From DASRFS01 sp035260725 (lineage in GTDB: Bacteria; Patescibacteriota; Microgenomatia; Levybacterales; UBA12049): 15,735 nt of DNA. Position 1 is the first letter of the stretch, and each line of letters opens with the position of its first letter. Made by a program: the position numbers and the translations under genes. Positions 1-6,406 of this stretch are shown here, piece after piece. The stretch lies in NCBI GenBank assembly GCA_035260725.1, contig DATFUR010000007.1:1-15735 (forward strand), read 5' to 3'. The notes below the pieces were generated by a model. It saw only the letters and a list, made by a program, of their open reading frames with translations. It searched no databases and was not told the origin of the DNA.

Positions 1-53
1 TTTCTTTCGTTTGTGTCTCTTTTGAATTTTCGACCGAATACATTTTTTCTCAT
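1..53 (-). CDS. rplQ: 50S ribosomal protein L17, N-terminal fragment cut by the window edge
   Basis: Seventeen codons are visible, reading MRKNVFGRKFKRDTNER, after which the window ends. The opening matches the basic N-terminus of bacterial L17 (R-K-x-G-R-K-F-x-R-x-x-x-x-R), and the place after rpoA is where L17 is normally found. L17 is a large-subunit protein near the exit-tunnel side of the ribosome. The start codon lies 37 nt after the rpoA stop, with no clear Shine-Dalgarno sequence in that gap. Only the N-terminus can be judged, so length and integrity are unknown. Confidence 0.85.
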   Translation of the reverse strand, partial: MRKNVFGRKFKRDTNER

Positions 54-90
54 AGAATTATAGTTGAATTAAAGAAGATACAAAGAAGAC

Positions 91-1014
91 TTAAAGAGTC
101 AGGGATATTCCTCTGTCTTTAAGTTTTTGTTCGACAACGGCAATTGATTTTGCTCCCATGTTTCTCATCGAGATTAAATCCTTTCGGGGTGTTTGGAGCA
201 AATCGCCCAATGTCTCTATCCCTCCATTTCTAAGACTATTATAAATTCTGGTCGGAAGGTCTAATTCGTCTACTGTTAATTTTGCGACCGAATCCGAAAT
301 CCCGGGCGTGGAAGTGACTGCTTCCGAAACAGGAGATTCTTTTGGTTCAAATACTTGAGAGAAGTAGGATGTTAAAATCTTAGCTGCTCCTTCCAACGCT
401 TCTTTTGGATCAACGACTCCGTTTGTCCAAATGTGCAAGGTAAGCCTATCCAAATTTGTCTGTCTTCCTACACGAGTTGCAGAAACTTCGTAGTTTACTC
501 TTTTGATTGGAGTAAATACCGCATCTGTTGGCAAAACGCCTAAAGTTGATGCTTTTCTGTCTTCCGCAAGAGAGTATCCCAAGCCTTTTTCAATCGTAAG
601 TTCCATATCGAGTTTTGCTTTTTTGTCTCCCAAAGAACCCAAATATTGATCCTTATTTACGACTTCTACGTCATCTGGCAATTCCAAATCGGAAGCTTTT
701 ATTTCCTTAGGTCCTTTTACCGATAGCTTAACGATAGCAGAATCTTTTGCGCCGCCTAGTCTAAAATTCAATTCTTTTATATTAAGCAAAAAATCTACGA
801 TGTTTTCCTTAAGACCCGGAACTGTAGAAAATTTGTGTTTTACGCCGGAAATTTTAACGGAAGTAACAGCTGCTCCCGGAATAGAAACAAGAAGAACCCT
901 TCTTAAAGCATTTCCCAGTGTGTGACCATAGCCCGGCTCTAAAGGCTCTATAATAAATTCGGCAAAGTTTCCTTCTTTTTTACCCTCTTTAATTTTAAAT
1001 ACTGGATCCACCAT
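91..1014 (-). CDS. rpoA: DNA-directed RNA polymerase subunit alpha
   Basis: The 307-residue alpha subunit dimerises to start RNA polymerase assembly. Residues 1 to about 225 are the N-terminal domain, with the dimer segment around GHTLGNALRRVLL (30-42) and GRQTNLDRLTLHIWTNG near 183-199. A Ser/Thr/Pro/Val linker (about 226-246) leads to the C-terminal helix-hairpin-helix domain (247-307). Residues that in E. coli contact UP-element DNA appear conserved: R256 (R265), N259 (N268), G287, K289 and S290. The E302 position is valine, so activator contacts may differ. The length is slightly below the 329 residues of E. coli. It follows rpsD by 17 nt, and the gap holds AGGAAG before the ATG. A possible promoter overlaps the rpsD end (see 1023-1051). 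Confidence 0.98.
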   Translation of the reverse strand: MVDPVFKIKEGKKEGNFAEFIIEPLEPGYGHTLGNALRRVLLVSIPGAAVTSVKISGVKHKFSTVPGLKENIVDFLLNIKELNFRLGGAKDSAIVKLSVKGPKEIKASDLELPDDVEVVNKDQYLGSLGDKKAKLDMELTIEKGLGYSLAEDRKASTLGVLPTDAVFTPIKRVNYEVSATRVGRQTNLDRLTLHIWTNGVVDPKEALEGAAKILTSYFSQVFEPKESPVSEAVTSTPGISDSVAKLTVDELDLPTRIYNSLRNGGIETLGDLLQTPRKDLISMRNMGAKSIAVVEQKLKDRGISLTL

Positions 1015-1022
1015 AACTTCCT

Positions 1023-1051
1023 ATTCTACCATCATCTGGAATAATATTCAA
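1023..1051 (-). promoter_or_regulatory. Possible rpoA promoter overlapping the rpsD stop
   Basis: Minus strand: TTGAAT (1046-1051), 17-nt spacer, TAGAAT (1023-1028). TGG directly before the -10 fits an extended -10 element. The -10 ends 8 nt before the rpoA ATG, so transcription from it would start at or next to the start codon. The -35 matches 4 of 6 consensus bases and the -10 matches 5 of 6. It lies partly in coding sequence of an AT-rich genome, so a chance match is possible. Confidence 0.4.
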
Positions 1052-1634
1052 TGATTAGACGCAGATTAAAAGGTACCTGTAAATCTTCCAATTTTGGCAT
1101 TCTTAAAAGCTTTCCCGAAAAACCTTCTCTTTTTACGTATGGTAGAAATTCTTTGTCTTCTGCCAAAACTTCTAAAATCCTAGTATTAACTTCTGCTTTT
1201 TTAGAAAGAGAAATTACGTCGCCCTCCACAACAGAATATGAGGGAATATTTACTTTCCTGCCATTTACAAAAATGTGTCCGTGAGAGACGAGCTGTCTTG
1301 CCATATTCCTAGATTTGGCAAAACCCAACCGATAAACTAAATTGTCTAATCTCGTTTCCAAAAGAGAAATAATAAATTCTTGTGTGTCTCCTTTTCTCTT
1401 TTGTACTTTTTGTACTAAATTCTTGAACTGTTTTTCGAGTAAACCATAGGTCATTTTTGCTTTTTGTTTTTCCTGCATTTGCTGTCCAAATTCGGATAGC
1501 CTTCTTCTTCTTTTCTTAGCGTGAATTCCAGGAATAGTAGTTAGTCTTCTGGCTAAAGAGTTAGAAGTTTTGTCCAAAATATTAACTCCGACTTTTCTGG
1601 CTTGTCTATGTTTTGGTCCAGTGTAACGTGCCAT
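1032..1634 (-). CDS. rpsD: 30S ribosomal protein S4
   Basis: The 200-residue primary 16S rRNA-binding protein nucleates assembly of the 30S body. The start MARYTGPKHRQARKVG is typical of S4. The S4-type RNA-binding fold runs from about residue 93, including TRLDNLVYRLGFAKSRNMA, RQLVSHGHIFVNGRKV and NIPSYSVVEGD. The N-terminal region has no cysteines, so this is the zinc-free form. Length matches the family. It starts 2 nt after the rpsK stop and belongs to the alpha-operon group rpsM-rpsK-rpsD-rpoA. In E. coli S4 represses this operon by binding its leader; no such pseudoknot was recognised here. Confidence 0.98.
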   Translation of the reverse strand: MARYTGPKHRQARKVGVNILDKTSNSLARRLTTIPGIHAKKRRRRLSEFGQQMQEKQKAKMTYGLLEKQFKNLVQKVQKRKGDTQEFIISLLETRLDNLVYRLGFAKSRNMARQLVSHGHIFVNGRKVNIPSYSVVEGDVISLSKKAEVNTRILEVLAEDKEFLPYVKREGFSGKLLRMPKLEDLQVPFNLRLIIEYYSR

Positions 1635-1636
1635 AA

Positions 1637-2038
1637 TTAGACTCTCCTCTTTTTCTTTGCTCTTGGTCCGTTGTGAGGAATAGGTGTTATATCTGCAATC
1701 ATAGAAATAGAAAGGCCGCCGGACTTTATTGCTCGAAGTGATGCATCCCGTCCTGAACCTGGGCCCTTAACATAAACTTCAACGCTCTTAAGCCCTTTTT
1801 CAACCGCTTTTTTAACAGCCATCTCTACTGCAGAAGTTGCAGCATAAGGCGTTGACCTTCTTGTCCCTTTAAATCCCGCAGCGCCTGCGGAAGACGCGGA
1901 AATAGTGTCTCCCTTGTCATTTGTTATTGTAACCAAAGTGTTATTGAAGGTTGCAGAAACGTAAACTCTTCCGTATTCGGAGAGCTTAACTCCTGCTGTC
2001 TTTGTACTTTTGGTTTTTTTAATTTTTTCTTCTGCCAT
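1637..2038 (-). CDS. rpsK: 30S ribosomal protein S11
   Basis: The 133-residue protein of the 30S platform lines the E-site mRNA path. After a lysine-rich start it shows the family segments GRVYVSATFNNTLVTITN, SAGAAGFKGTRRSTPYAA, VYVKGPGSGRDASLRA and the C-terminal TPIPHNGPRAKKKRRV. The conserved N-G before the basic tail is a known isoaspartate site in E. coli S11 and the sequence is present here. It starts 3 nt after the rpsM stop and ends 2 nt before rpsD, consistent with coupled translation. Confidence 0.98.
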   Translation of the reverse strand: MAEEKIKKTKSTKTAGVKLSEYGRVYVSATFNNTLVTITNDKGDTISASSAGAAGFKGTRRSTPYAATSAVEMAVKKAVEKGLKSVEVYVKGPGSGRDASLRAIKSGGLSISMIADITPIPHNGPRAKKKRRV

Positions 2039-2041
2039 ATG

Positions 2042-2458
2042 TTATTTTTTCTCCACCGGCGCTTCTTTGGGTGCAATGCCCATTTTTACTGCATCTTCTT
2101 TCTTGATAGCTCCAATTGTTACTCTTTTTCCTCTCTTTGTCCTGGCGTTTGATCGTGTTCGCTGACCCCTAGCGGGCAAGTTCTTGCTATGCCTCGAGCC
2201 TCTATAAGCGCCAATTTCTTTTAATCTTTTTATATTTTCAGAAACATCAACCCTTAAATCTCCTTCGAGCTTATACTCTTCTAAAATCTTCTGTATTCTT
2301 TTTTGCTCGTCTTCCGAAAGAATTTTTACTCTTTTGGATGGATCGATTTCTGCCTTTTTTAAAATAGCGTGTACATTATTTCTTCCTATTCCATATAAAT
2401 AGGTCAGAGCAATGTCTACTCTTTTTTCTTCCTGTAAAGTAATTCCAGAAATTCTCAT
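2042..2458 (-). CDS. rpsM: 30S ribosomal protein S13
   Basis: The 138-residue protein of the 30S head bridges to the large subunit and contacts P-site tRNA through its tail. It opens MRISGITLQEEKRVDIALTY, has the helix-two-turn-helix segment YGIGRNNVHAILKKA, and carries RGSRHSKNLPARGQRT before the basic stretch NARTKRGKRV. It is about 15-20 residues longer than usual: after the basic tail comes TIGAIKKEDAVKMG and an Ala/Pro/Glu/Lys-rich end. It begins 2 nt after the rpmJ stop. Confidence 0.98.
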   Translation of the reverse strand: MRISGITLQEEKRVDIALTYLYGIGRNNVHAILKKAEIDPSKRVKILSEDEQKRIQKILEEYKLEGDLRVDVSENIKRLKEIGAYRGSRHSKNLPARGQRTRSNARTKRGKRVTIGAIKKEDAVKMGIAPKEAPVEKK

Positions 2459-2460
2459 AA

Positions 2461-2574
2461 TTAACCCTGCCTTTGCTTGTGTCTTGGATTTTCACAAACA
2501 ATTCGCAAAACTCCCTTTCTTTTTATAATTTTACATTTAACGCATCTTGGTCTGACGCTAGCTTGTACTTTCAT
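2461..2574 (-). CDS. rpmJ: 50S ribosomal protein L36, zinc-binding form
   Basis: A 37-codon gene beginning MKVQASVRPRCVKCK and ending RHKQRQG. C11, C14, C27 and H32 make the C-x2-C-x12-C-x4-H zinc site of L36, so this is the zinc-containing paralogue. L36 is a small late-assembly protein near the base of the L7/L12 stalk. Its ATG overlaps the infA TGA in an ATGA junction, and rpsM starts 2 nt after its stop. The order infA-rpmJ-rpsM is the standard one in bacteria. Confidence 0.95.
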   Translation of the reverse strand: MKVQASVRPRCVKCKIIKRKGVLRIVCENPRHKQRQG

Positions 2575-2789
2575 TTTTCTCTATAAGTTATCCTTCCTTT
2601 TGATTTGTCGTATTCTGTCATCTCGATTTTAACTCTGTCTCCCGGCAAAATTTTAATAAAGTGCATTCTCATTTTGCCTGATAAATGACATATCACAATA
2701 CTTTTGTCCTCGAGCTCTACCCTAAACAAAGTATTGGGCAATGATTCTCTTACAATTCCCGATACTTCAAAAGACCCTTGATGTGCCAT
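2571..2789 (-). CDS. infA: Translation initiation factor IF-1
   Basis: The 72-residue OB-fold factor occupies the 30S A site during initiation. The chosen start gives MAHQGSFEVSGIVRESLPN; an in-frame ATG eight codons upstream would add MRLADCFY, which is foreign to the family and falls in the stem-loop leader. Family segments are VSGIVRESLPNTLFRVEL, ICHLSGKMRMHFIKILPGDRVKIEM and GRITYREK. There is no Shine-Dalgarno sequence: the ATG follows a stem-loop and five T's with only 2 nt between. A promoter lies upstream, so infA appears to open a second transcription unit for rpmJ-rpsM-rpsK-rpsD-rpoA. Confidence 0.95.
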   Translation of the reverse strand: MAHQGSFEVSGIVRESLPNTLFRVELEDKSIVICHLSGKMRMHFIKILPGDRVKIEMTEYDKSKGRITYREK

Positions 2790-2791
2790 AT

Positions 2792-2818
2792 AAAAACAAT
2801 CTGCTAGACGCAAGATTG
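2792..2818 (-). terminator. Stem-loop plus T-tract directly before infA (terminator-like leader)
   Basis: Minus strand 5'-CAATCTTGC-GTCTA-GCAGATTG followed by TTTTT. The stem is 8 bp with one bulged T and a 5-nt loop. The T-tract ends 2 nt before the infA ATG. It has the form of an intrinsic terminator, so it could end transcripts coming from map. But the predicted infA promoter lies upstream of it, so infA mRNA would start with this hairpin. A 5' stabilising or translation-controlling structure is equally possible. Confidence 0.55.
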
Positions 2819-2826
2819 TGCTCTAA

Positions 2827-2854
2827 ATTATACCATTTACGCGGTCAAAATCAA
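2827..2854 (-). promoter_or_regulatory. Promoter for infA-rpmJ-rpsM-rpsK-rpsD-rpoA
   Basis: Minus strand: TTGATT (2849-2854), 16-nt spacer, perfect TATAAT (2827-2832), with TGG directly upstream of the -10 as an extended -10 element. The -35 lies in the last codons of map, and the -10 lies in the only sizeable gap (47 bp) between secY and rpoA. Expected start of transcription is near 2819-2820, right at the foot of the stem-loop. Confidence 0.6.
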
Positions 2855-3607
2855 AGGCTCACCTTCTGTTATTGCAATTGTTCTTTCAAACACTCCAGAT
2901 ATGCTTTTGTCTTTAGTTCTTATGGTCCAATTATCCGAATCTATAACCACCTCCGAATCCCCCATATTATAAATAACTTCAACCGCAATAGTCATTCCTT
3001 TTTTAAGAAAGGGCGTGTCTTTTACCGGGCCTATTAAAAAGCCGGGGACTTCCGGATCTTCGTGCAATTTTTTACCTACTCCGTGTCCCACCAAACTTAA
3101 CACAACCGAGTAGCCCGCTCCTTCCACAATTTCTTGAATTGTCTTAGAAATATCACCGACTCTATTTCCTTGTGTAGCCTTCTTAATTGCTTCGTTTAGA
3201 GCCTTTTTGCCGATACTAAGAAATTTATCGATTTCATCTTTTTGAGATTTGAGATTTGAGATTTGAGATTTGACGCGGAGCGTCTCACTCATGTCTGTGT
3301 GCAGTCCTTTATAGAAAACTCCGCAATCTATTCCCACAACATCCCCTTCTTTAATTTTATAATCGCTAGGGATACCATGTACCACCGCATCATTTGTGGA
3401 AACACAAATCGCGTTTTTATATCCCTTTACCTTTTTAAATCCAGGATACCCTCCCTTTTCCAGGATCAACTTTTCCGCAAGCCGATCTAATTCTTTTTCC
3501 GAAACACCGGGCTTTATAGCTTCCAAAACTTGAGAGACAACAGAAGCCAAAATTTTTCCGCCCTCTGCCATACTTTTAATTTCGTTTTCCGTTTTGATGT
3601 CGATCAT
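2837..3607 (-). CDS. map: Type I methionine aminopeptidase
   Basis: The 256-residue metalloenzyme removes the initiator methionine from nascent proteins. The five metal ligands of the pita-bread fold are visible: D94 (GIDCG), D105 (HTDMSE), H175 (VGHGVG), E210 (AVEV) and E241 (FERTIAIT). H79 (VVHGIP) matches the substrate-binding histidine. The proline that normally follows E210 is valine here. Between the second ligand strand and the next helix is an inserted stretch KSQISNLKSQ (113-122), encoded by a 7-bp tandem repeat at 3241-3273. The start codon abuts the stop of the upstream kinase gene, and no Shine-Dalgarno sequence is evident. No zinc-finger N-terminal extension is present. Confidence 0.97.
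   Translation of the reverse strand: MIDIKTENEIKSMAEGGKILASVVSQVLEAIKPGVSEKELDRLAEKLILEKGGYPGFKKVKGYKNAICVSTNDAVVHGIPSDYKIKEGDVVGIDCGVFYKGLHTDMSETLRVKSQISNLKSQKDEIDKFLSIGKKALNEAIKKATQGNRVGDISKTIQEIVEGAGYSVVLSLVGHGVGKKLHEDPEVPGFLIGPVKDTPFLKKGMTIAVEVIYNMGDSEVVIDSDNWTIRTKDKSISGVFERTIAITEGEPLILTA
3241..3273. repeat. Heptanucleotide tandem repeat (TTTGAGA)4.7 inside map
   Basis: Four exact head-to-tail copies of TTTGAGA plus a partial TTTGA on the plus strand. In the map reading frame they encode KSQISNLKSQ. Seven is not a multiple of three, so gain or loss of one or two units would shift the frame; three units would add or remove seven residues. A short inverted repeat, GACGC-GGA-GCGTC, follows at 3272-3284 and encodes the ETLRV segment before the insert. 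Confidence 0.9.
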
Positions 3608-4153
3608 TTAAGAGGAATACGTTGATGAAAATTTTTCTAATTCACTTTGAAATTCTTCTCCTGTTGTTTCGTTTTTTATAAGATAATCTGCAATTGCGAT
3701 TGGTCCACCTTTATTTAAACTAAGCTCGCTAACATCTCTTTGTCTTGCTTCTTCTTCTGTAAAAGTTCTTTCTTTTCTAACTACCAATCTTTCATAGCGG
3801 ATTTTTGGACTTGCATAAATACAAAGGAGGAAAAGTTCGGGAACTTCCTTTTTTAAAAATACATACTCTTCCCACGAATAAAGACCGTCTAGAACAATTT
3901 TCTTGTTTTGCAACAAGGCTTCTTTTATTTTAGGCAACATTTTTATAGCAACAGCTGCCATCCCCAGTTCTTTTCTAATTTTTTCTCTGTAATACTTGTT
4001 GTTTTCGGCAGTCCATGGTAACTCTTCTTCCTTTAACCCGTCATCAATGACCGAACCAAATCTAAAAACTTCATATCCTTTTTCACTGAAAAAAGTGGCG
4101 GCTCTTGTTTTACCCGCCCCGGCCATACCGACAATTGCAATTACAGGTATCAT
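3608..4153 (-). CDS. P-loop nucleotide kinase, UPF0200 / dephospho-CoA-kinase-like
   Basis: A 181-residue protein with Walker A GMAGAGKT at 9-16 after a hydrophobic strand (IPVIAIV). VLDGLYSWEEYVFLKKE (87-103), the strand LFLLCIYASPKIRYERL, an Arg/Glu-rich lid-like part (126-142) and IADYLIKNE (154-162) follow. This order (DG.xSxEE, hxxASPxxRxERL, ADYxIxNE) resembles the UPF0200 family best known from archaea, and more loosely dephospho-CoA kinases. The substrate cannot be read from the sequence. The gene overlaps adk by 4 bp and abuts map, so it is co-translated with them. A role in nucleotide or coenzyme A metabolism is an inference. Confidence 0.75.
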   Translation of the reverse strand: MIPVIAIVGMAGAGKTRAATFFSEKGYEVFRFGSVIDDGLKEEELPWTAENNKYYREKIRKELGMAAVAIKMLPKIKEALLQNKKIVLDGLYSWEEYVFLKKEVPELFLLCIYASPKIRYERLVVRKERTFTEEEARQRDVSELSLNKGGPIAIADYLIKNETTGEEFQSELEKFSSTYSS

Positions 4154-4683
4154 TTTAGATTCTCCATAATCTCTTTATTTATCTCTTCAATTGATTTTTC
4201 TCCGTCTACTTCAGCTAGAAGTCCTTTTTGTCTATAAAAATCAATGACGGGCTCTGTAAATTCATGAAAAAGCGCTATTCTTTTTTTAATCGCTTGCAGT
4301 GTCTCATCTTCTCTATTGTCCTGTCTGCCGGCGATTCTCCACAGCGCCTCTTTATCGGAAACTTTAAGATAAATTACTTTGTCGATTTTTTCTTTAAACG
4401 CTTCTGTCTGAACAATAGTTCTTGGAAAACCATCCATTATATAACCCTTATCGTATTCCGGTCTTGAGAGATATTCATTTACAATTTCTATGGTTTTTTC
4501 GTCGGAAATAAGAATACCTGCATTCATTGTTTCCTTGATATATCTTCCCGCCGGGGTTTTCTCCTTCGCTATCTCTCTAAAAATATGTCCCGTCGAGAGG
4601 TAAGGAAGCCCAAGCTTCTCGGAAAGTAAATTTCCTTGAGTTGATTTTCCTGCTCCTTGAATTCCAATAAGTATTATTTTCAT
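4150..4683 (-). CDS. adk: Adenylate kinase, short lidless form
   Basis: The 177-residue enzyme interconverts AMP plus ATP and two ADP. Walker A is GIQGAGKST (7-15). The AMP-binding part includes STGHIFR (30-36) and DGFPRT (84-89). Phosphate-binding arginines are likely R116, R120 and R124 in RIAGRQDNRED. Bacterial adenylate kinases of about 215 residues have a LID of some 30 residues, often with four cysteines, between these arginines; here only three residues separate R120 from R124, so the LID is essentially absent. The gene overlaps secY by 4 bp. secY-adk-map-infA is the common order in the spc region, here with one extra kinase between adk and map. Confidence 0.93.
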   Translation of the reverse strand: MKIILIGIQGAGKSTQGNLLSEKLGLPYLSTGHIFREIAKEKTPAGRYIKETMNAGILISDEKTIEIVNEYLSRPEYDKGYIMDGFPRTIVQTEAFKEKIDKVIYLKVSDKEALWRIAGRQDNREDETLQAIKKRIALFHEFTEPVIDFYRQKGLLAEVDGEKSIEEINKEIMENLK

Positions 4684-5966
4684 TTTGTGTAACCTTCGTA
4701 ATTTCTCATTACTAATTGAGCTTCAATTGCTTTTATTGTTTCCAAAACTACGGAAACTACTATAAGAATTCCTGTGCCTCCCAAAAGCAAATTCTGAACG
4801 TTAGTAAAGGCACGCGCAATTGTTGGAAAAACTGCGATTAATCCCAAGAATAATGCTCCAGCCAATGTTATCCTTGTCAAAATATAGTTTAAATAAGAGG
4901 CTGTTGCAACACCCGGTCTGACCCCGGGAATGAATCCTCCGTATTTTTGAATTTCGTCTGCTATCTTCTTAGGATTAAAAACAACTGCAGTATAGAAATA
5001 AGTAAAACCGACAACGAGTAGGAAGTAAAGAGCATTATACATAAGTCCATTGGGGTTAAACCAAACCGTTATAAAACTTCCAATGCTGTGGAGCATTGGG
5101 TTTCTCGAAACAGATAGATAATTAGCAAGAAGGTTTGGAATTAAAACTAAAGATACTGCGAAAATTATTGGTATTACTCCCGCCTGATTAAGACGCAATG
5201 GCAAGTGCGTAGATTGACCACCATATGTTTTATTGCCTCTGACCTGTTTTGCATAATATATTGGAATTTTTCTTGTTGCTTCATTTATTGTAACTATAGA
5301 CGCCACGAGGAAAAGCCCTATTGCCAAAAAGATTAGTATATTAGATAAATTTTGAGCGTTAATTGTTGTTAAGGTTTGGCCAAAAATTACAGGAATTCGG
5401 GCTACTATGCCCGCAAAAATAAGAAGAGATATTCCGTTACCAAGACCTTTCTCGGAAAGAAGTTCTCCCATCCAAACCAAAAGCATGGTTCCCGCAGTCA
5501 TAGTAACTACGAATGCGATAACATTTATTGGAGAAAGGACAGCAATTATTCCTTGGTTTCGCAAAAGCGCGTACATTCCGATTGCCTGTAAAACGGCAAG
5601 CGGCACAGTAATAGTTCTTGTGTATTGATTTATCTTTTGGCGTCCTTGTTCGCCCTCCTTTTGTAGTTGTTCGAGCTTTGGGAAAACCATCATCAGAAGT
5701 TGCAAAATTATTGAGGCATTAATATAAGGGTTTAGTCCTAAGGCCATTACCGAAAAGTTGGCAAGGGTACCACCTGAAAAAACGTCCAAGAGCCCAAGAA
5801 ATTGATTTTGCGAAAAAAGAACTTTAAGCTGCTGCAAATTCACTCCGGAAACGGGTATGTGTGCAAAGAGTCTAAAAACCAAAAAGATTAAAGCGGTAAA
5901 TATAAGTTTTTTCCTTACCTCTTCGGATTTTATACTATTTACAAAAATAGCAAAAATTTTATTCAT
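4680..5966 (-). CDS. secY: Preprotein translocase subunit SecY
   Basis: The 428-residue protein forms the channel of the Sec translocon in the cytoplasmic membrane. Ten hydrophobic segments can be picked out by eye. The first is LIFTALIFLVFRLFAHIPV, followed by the plug region VFSGGTLANFSVMALGLNPYI. Also seen are the GLGNGISLLIFAGI segment, the cytoplasmic loop YAKQVRGNKTYGGQSTHLPL that contacts the ribosome and SecA, NQAGVIPIIFA, and the final cytoplasmic RNYEGYTK tail. Length matches the family. It begins 1 nt after the rplO stop, which couples membrane-protein export capacity to ribosomal protein synthesis. Confidence 0.98.
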   Translation of the reverse strand: MNKIFAIFVNSIKSEEVRKKLIFTALIFLVFRLFAHIPVSGVNLQQLKVLFSQNQFLGLLDVFSGGTLANFSVMALGLNPYINASIILQLLMMVFPKLEQLQKEGEQGRQKINQYTRTITVPLAVLQAIGMYALLRNQGIIAVLSPINVIAFVVTMTAGTMLLVWMGELLSEKGLGNGISLLIFAGIVARIPVIFGQTLTTINAQNLSNILIFLAIGLFLVASIVTINEATRKIPIYYAKQVRGNKTYGGQSTHLPLRLNQAGVIPIIFAVSLVLIPNLLANYLSVSRNPMLHSIGSFITVWFNPNGLMYNALYFLLVVGFTYFYTAVVFNPKKIADEIQKYGGFIPGVRPGVATASYLNYILTRITLAGALFLGLIAVFPTIARAFTNVQNLLLGGTGILIVVSVVLETIKAIEAQLVMRNYEGYTK

Positions 5967-5967
5967 C

Positions 5968-6405
5968 TTATGAAACTTTTCCGCCTGCTTTTTCTATTTT
6001 CTTAAGGGCTCCTTTTGATACCGGAACTTCTACTGTTAAAGCAATTGTTAAATCTCCGTCTCCGAGTATTTTGACTCCGTAAAGTTTTGCCTCTTTTTCA
6101 TCGATTATTTTTTTTGCTGCCAAAGTTTTAATATTTACAAAACTTCCTTTATCTAAAAGGTTTAAAATTTTAACGTTTAATATAATAGGTTTTTTCTTAA
6201 AAGCTTTATTTTTTCCCTTACCCCGATGAAAAGGAAGTCTCTTGATAAGAGCAAGTGCTCCTCCTTCGAATCTGAGCGGGATATCAGTTCTTGCCTTTTG
6301 TCCTTTAGTTCCGCGTCCTGATGTCTTGACACGGCCCGAACCATGACCCAAACCGAGTCTTTTTTTTGATCTTTTTGTAGTTTTTGTAATATTTTCCAAT
6401 TTCAT
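5968..6405 (-). CDS. rplO: 50S ribosomal protein L15
   Basis: The 145-residue large-subunit protein reaches into 23S rRNA through its N-terminal arm. The arm RLGLGHGSGRVKTSGRGTKG, then QKAR and FEGGALALIKRLPFHRGKG, is diagnostic. The C-terminal globular part ends TVEVPVSKGALKKIEKAGGK. It starts 1 nt after the rpsE stop. In most bacteria rpmD (L30) lies between rpsE and rplO; there is no room for it here. The next gene, secY, follows at 1 nt. Confidence 0.97.
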   Translation of the reverse strand: MKLENITKTTKRSKKRLGLGHGSGRVKTSGRGTKGQKARTDIPLRFEGGALALIKRLPFHRGKGKNKAFKKKPIILNVKILNLLDKGSFVNIKTLAAKKIIDEKEAKLYGVKILGDGDLTIALTVEVPVSKGALKKIEKAGGKVS

Positions 6406-6406
6406 T

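Noticed and set aside
54..62. TATAAT 3 nt before the rplQ ATG as a promoter
   Set aside because: Transcription would start inside rplQ and no -35 element is found at suitable spacing; probably chance in AT-rich DNA.
1051..1284. Plus-strand open frames such as this one, and others at 6483-6863, 9042-9452 and 13630-14016
   Set aside because: All lie opposite well-conserved ribosomal genes and show no recognisable family; they are antisense shadows.
2790..2813. Upstream extension of infA by 8 codons
   Set aside because: It lies in the stem-loop leader, and MAHQGSF is the expected IF-1 opening.
3272..3284. GACGC-GGA-GCGTC inverted repeat in map as a mobile-element end
   Set aside because: It encodes part of the normal map strand, has no partner copy in the window, and is only 5 bp per arm.
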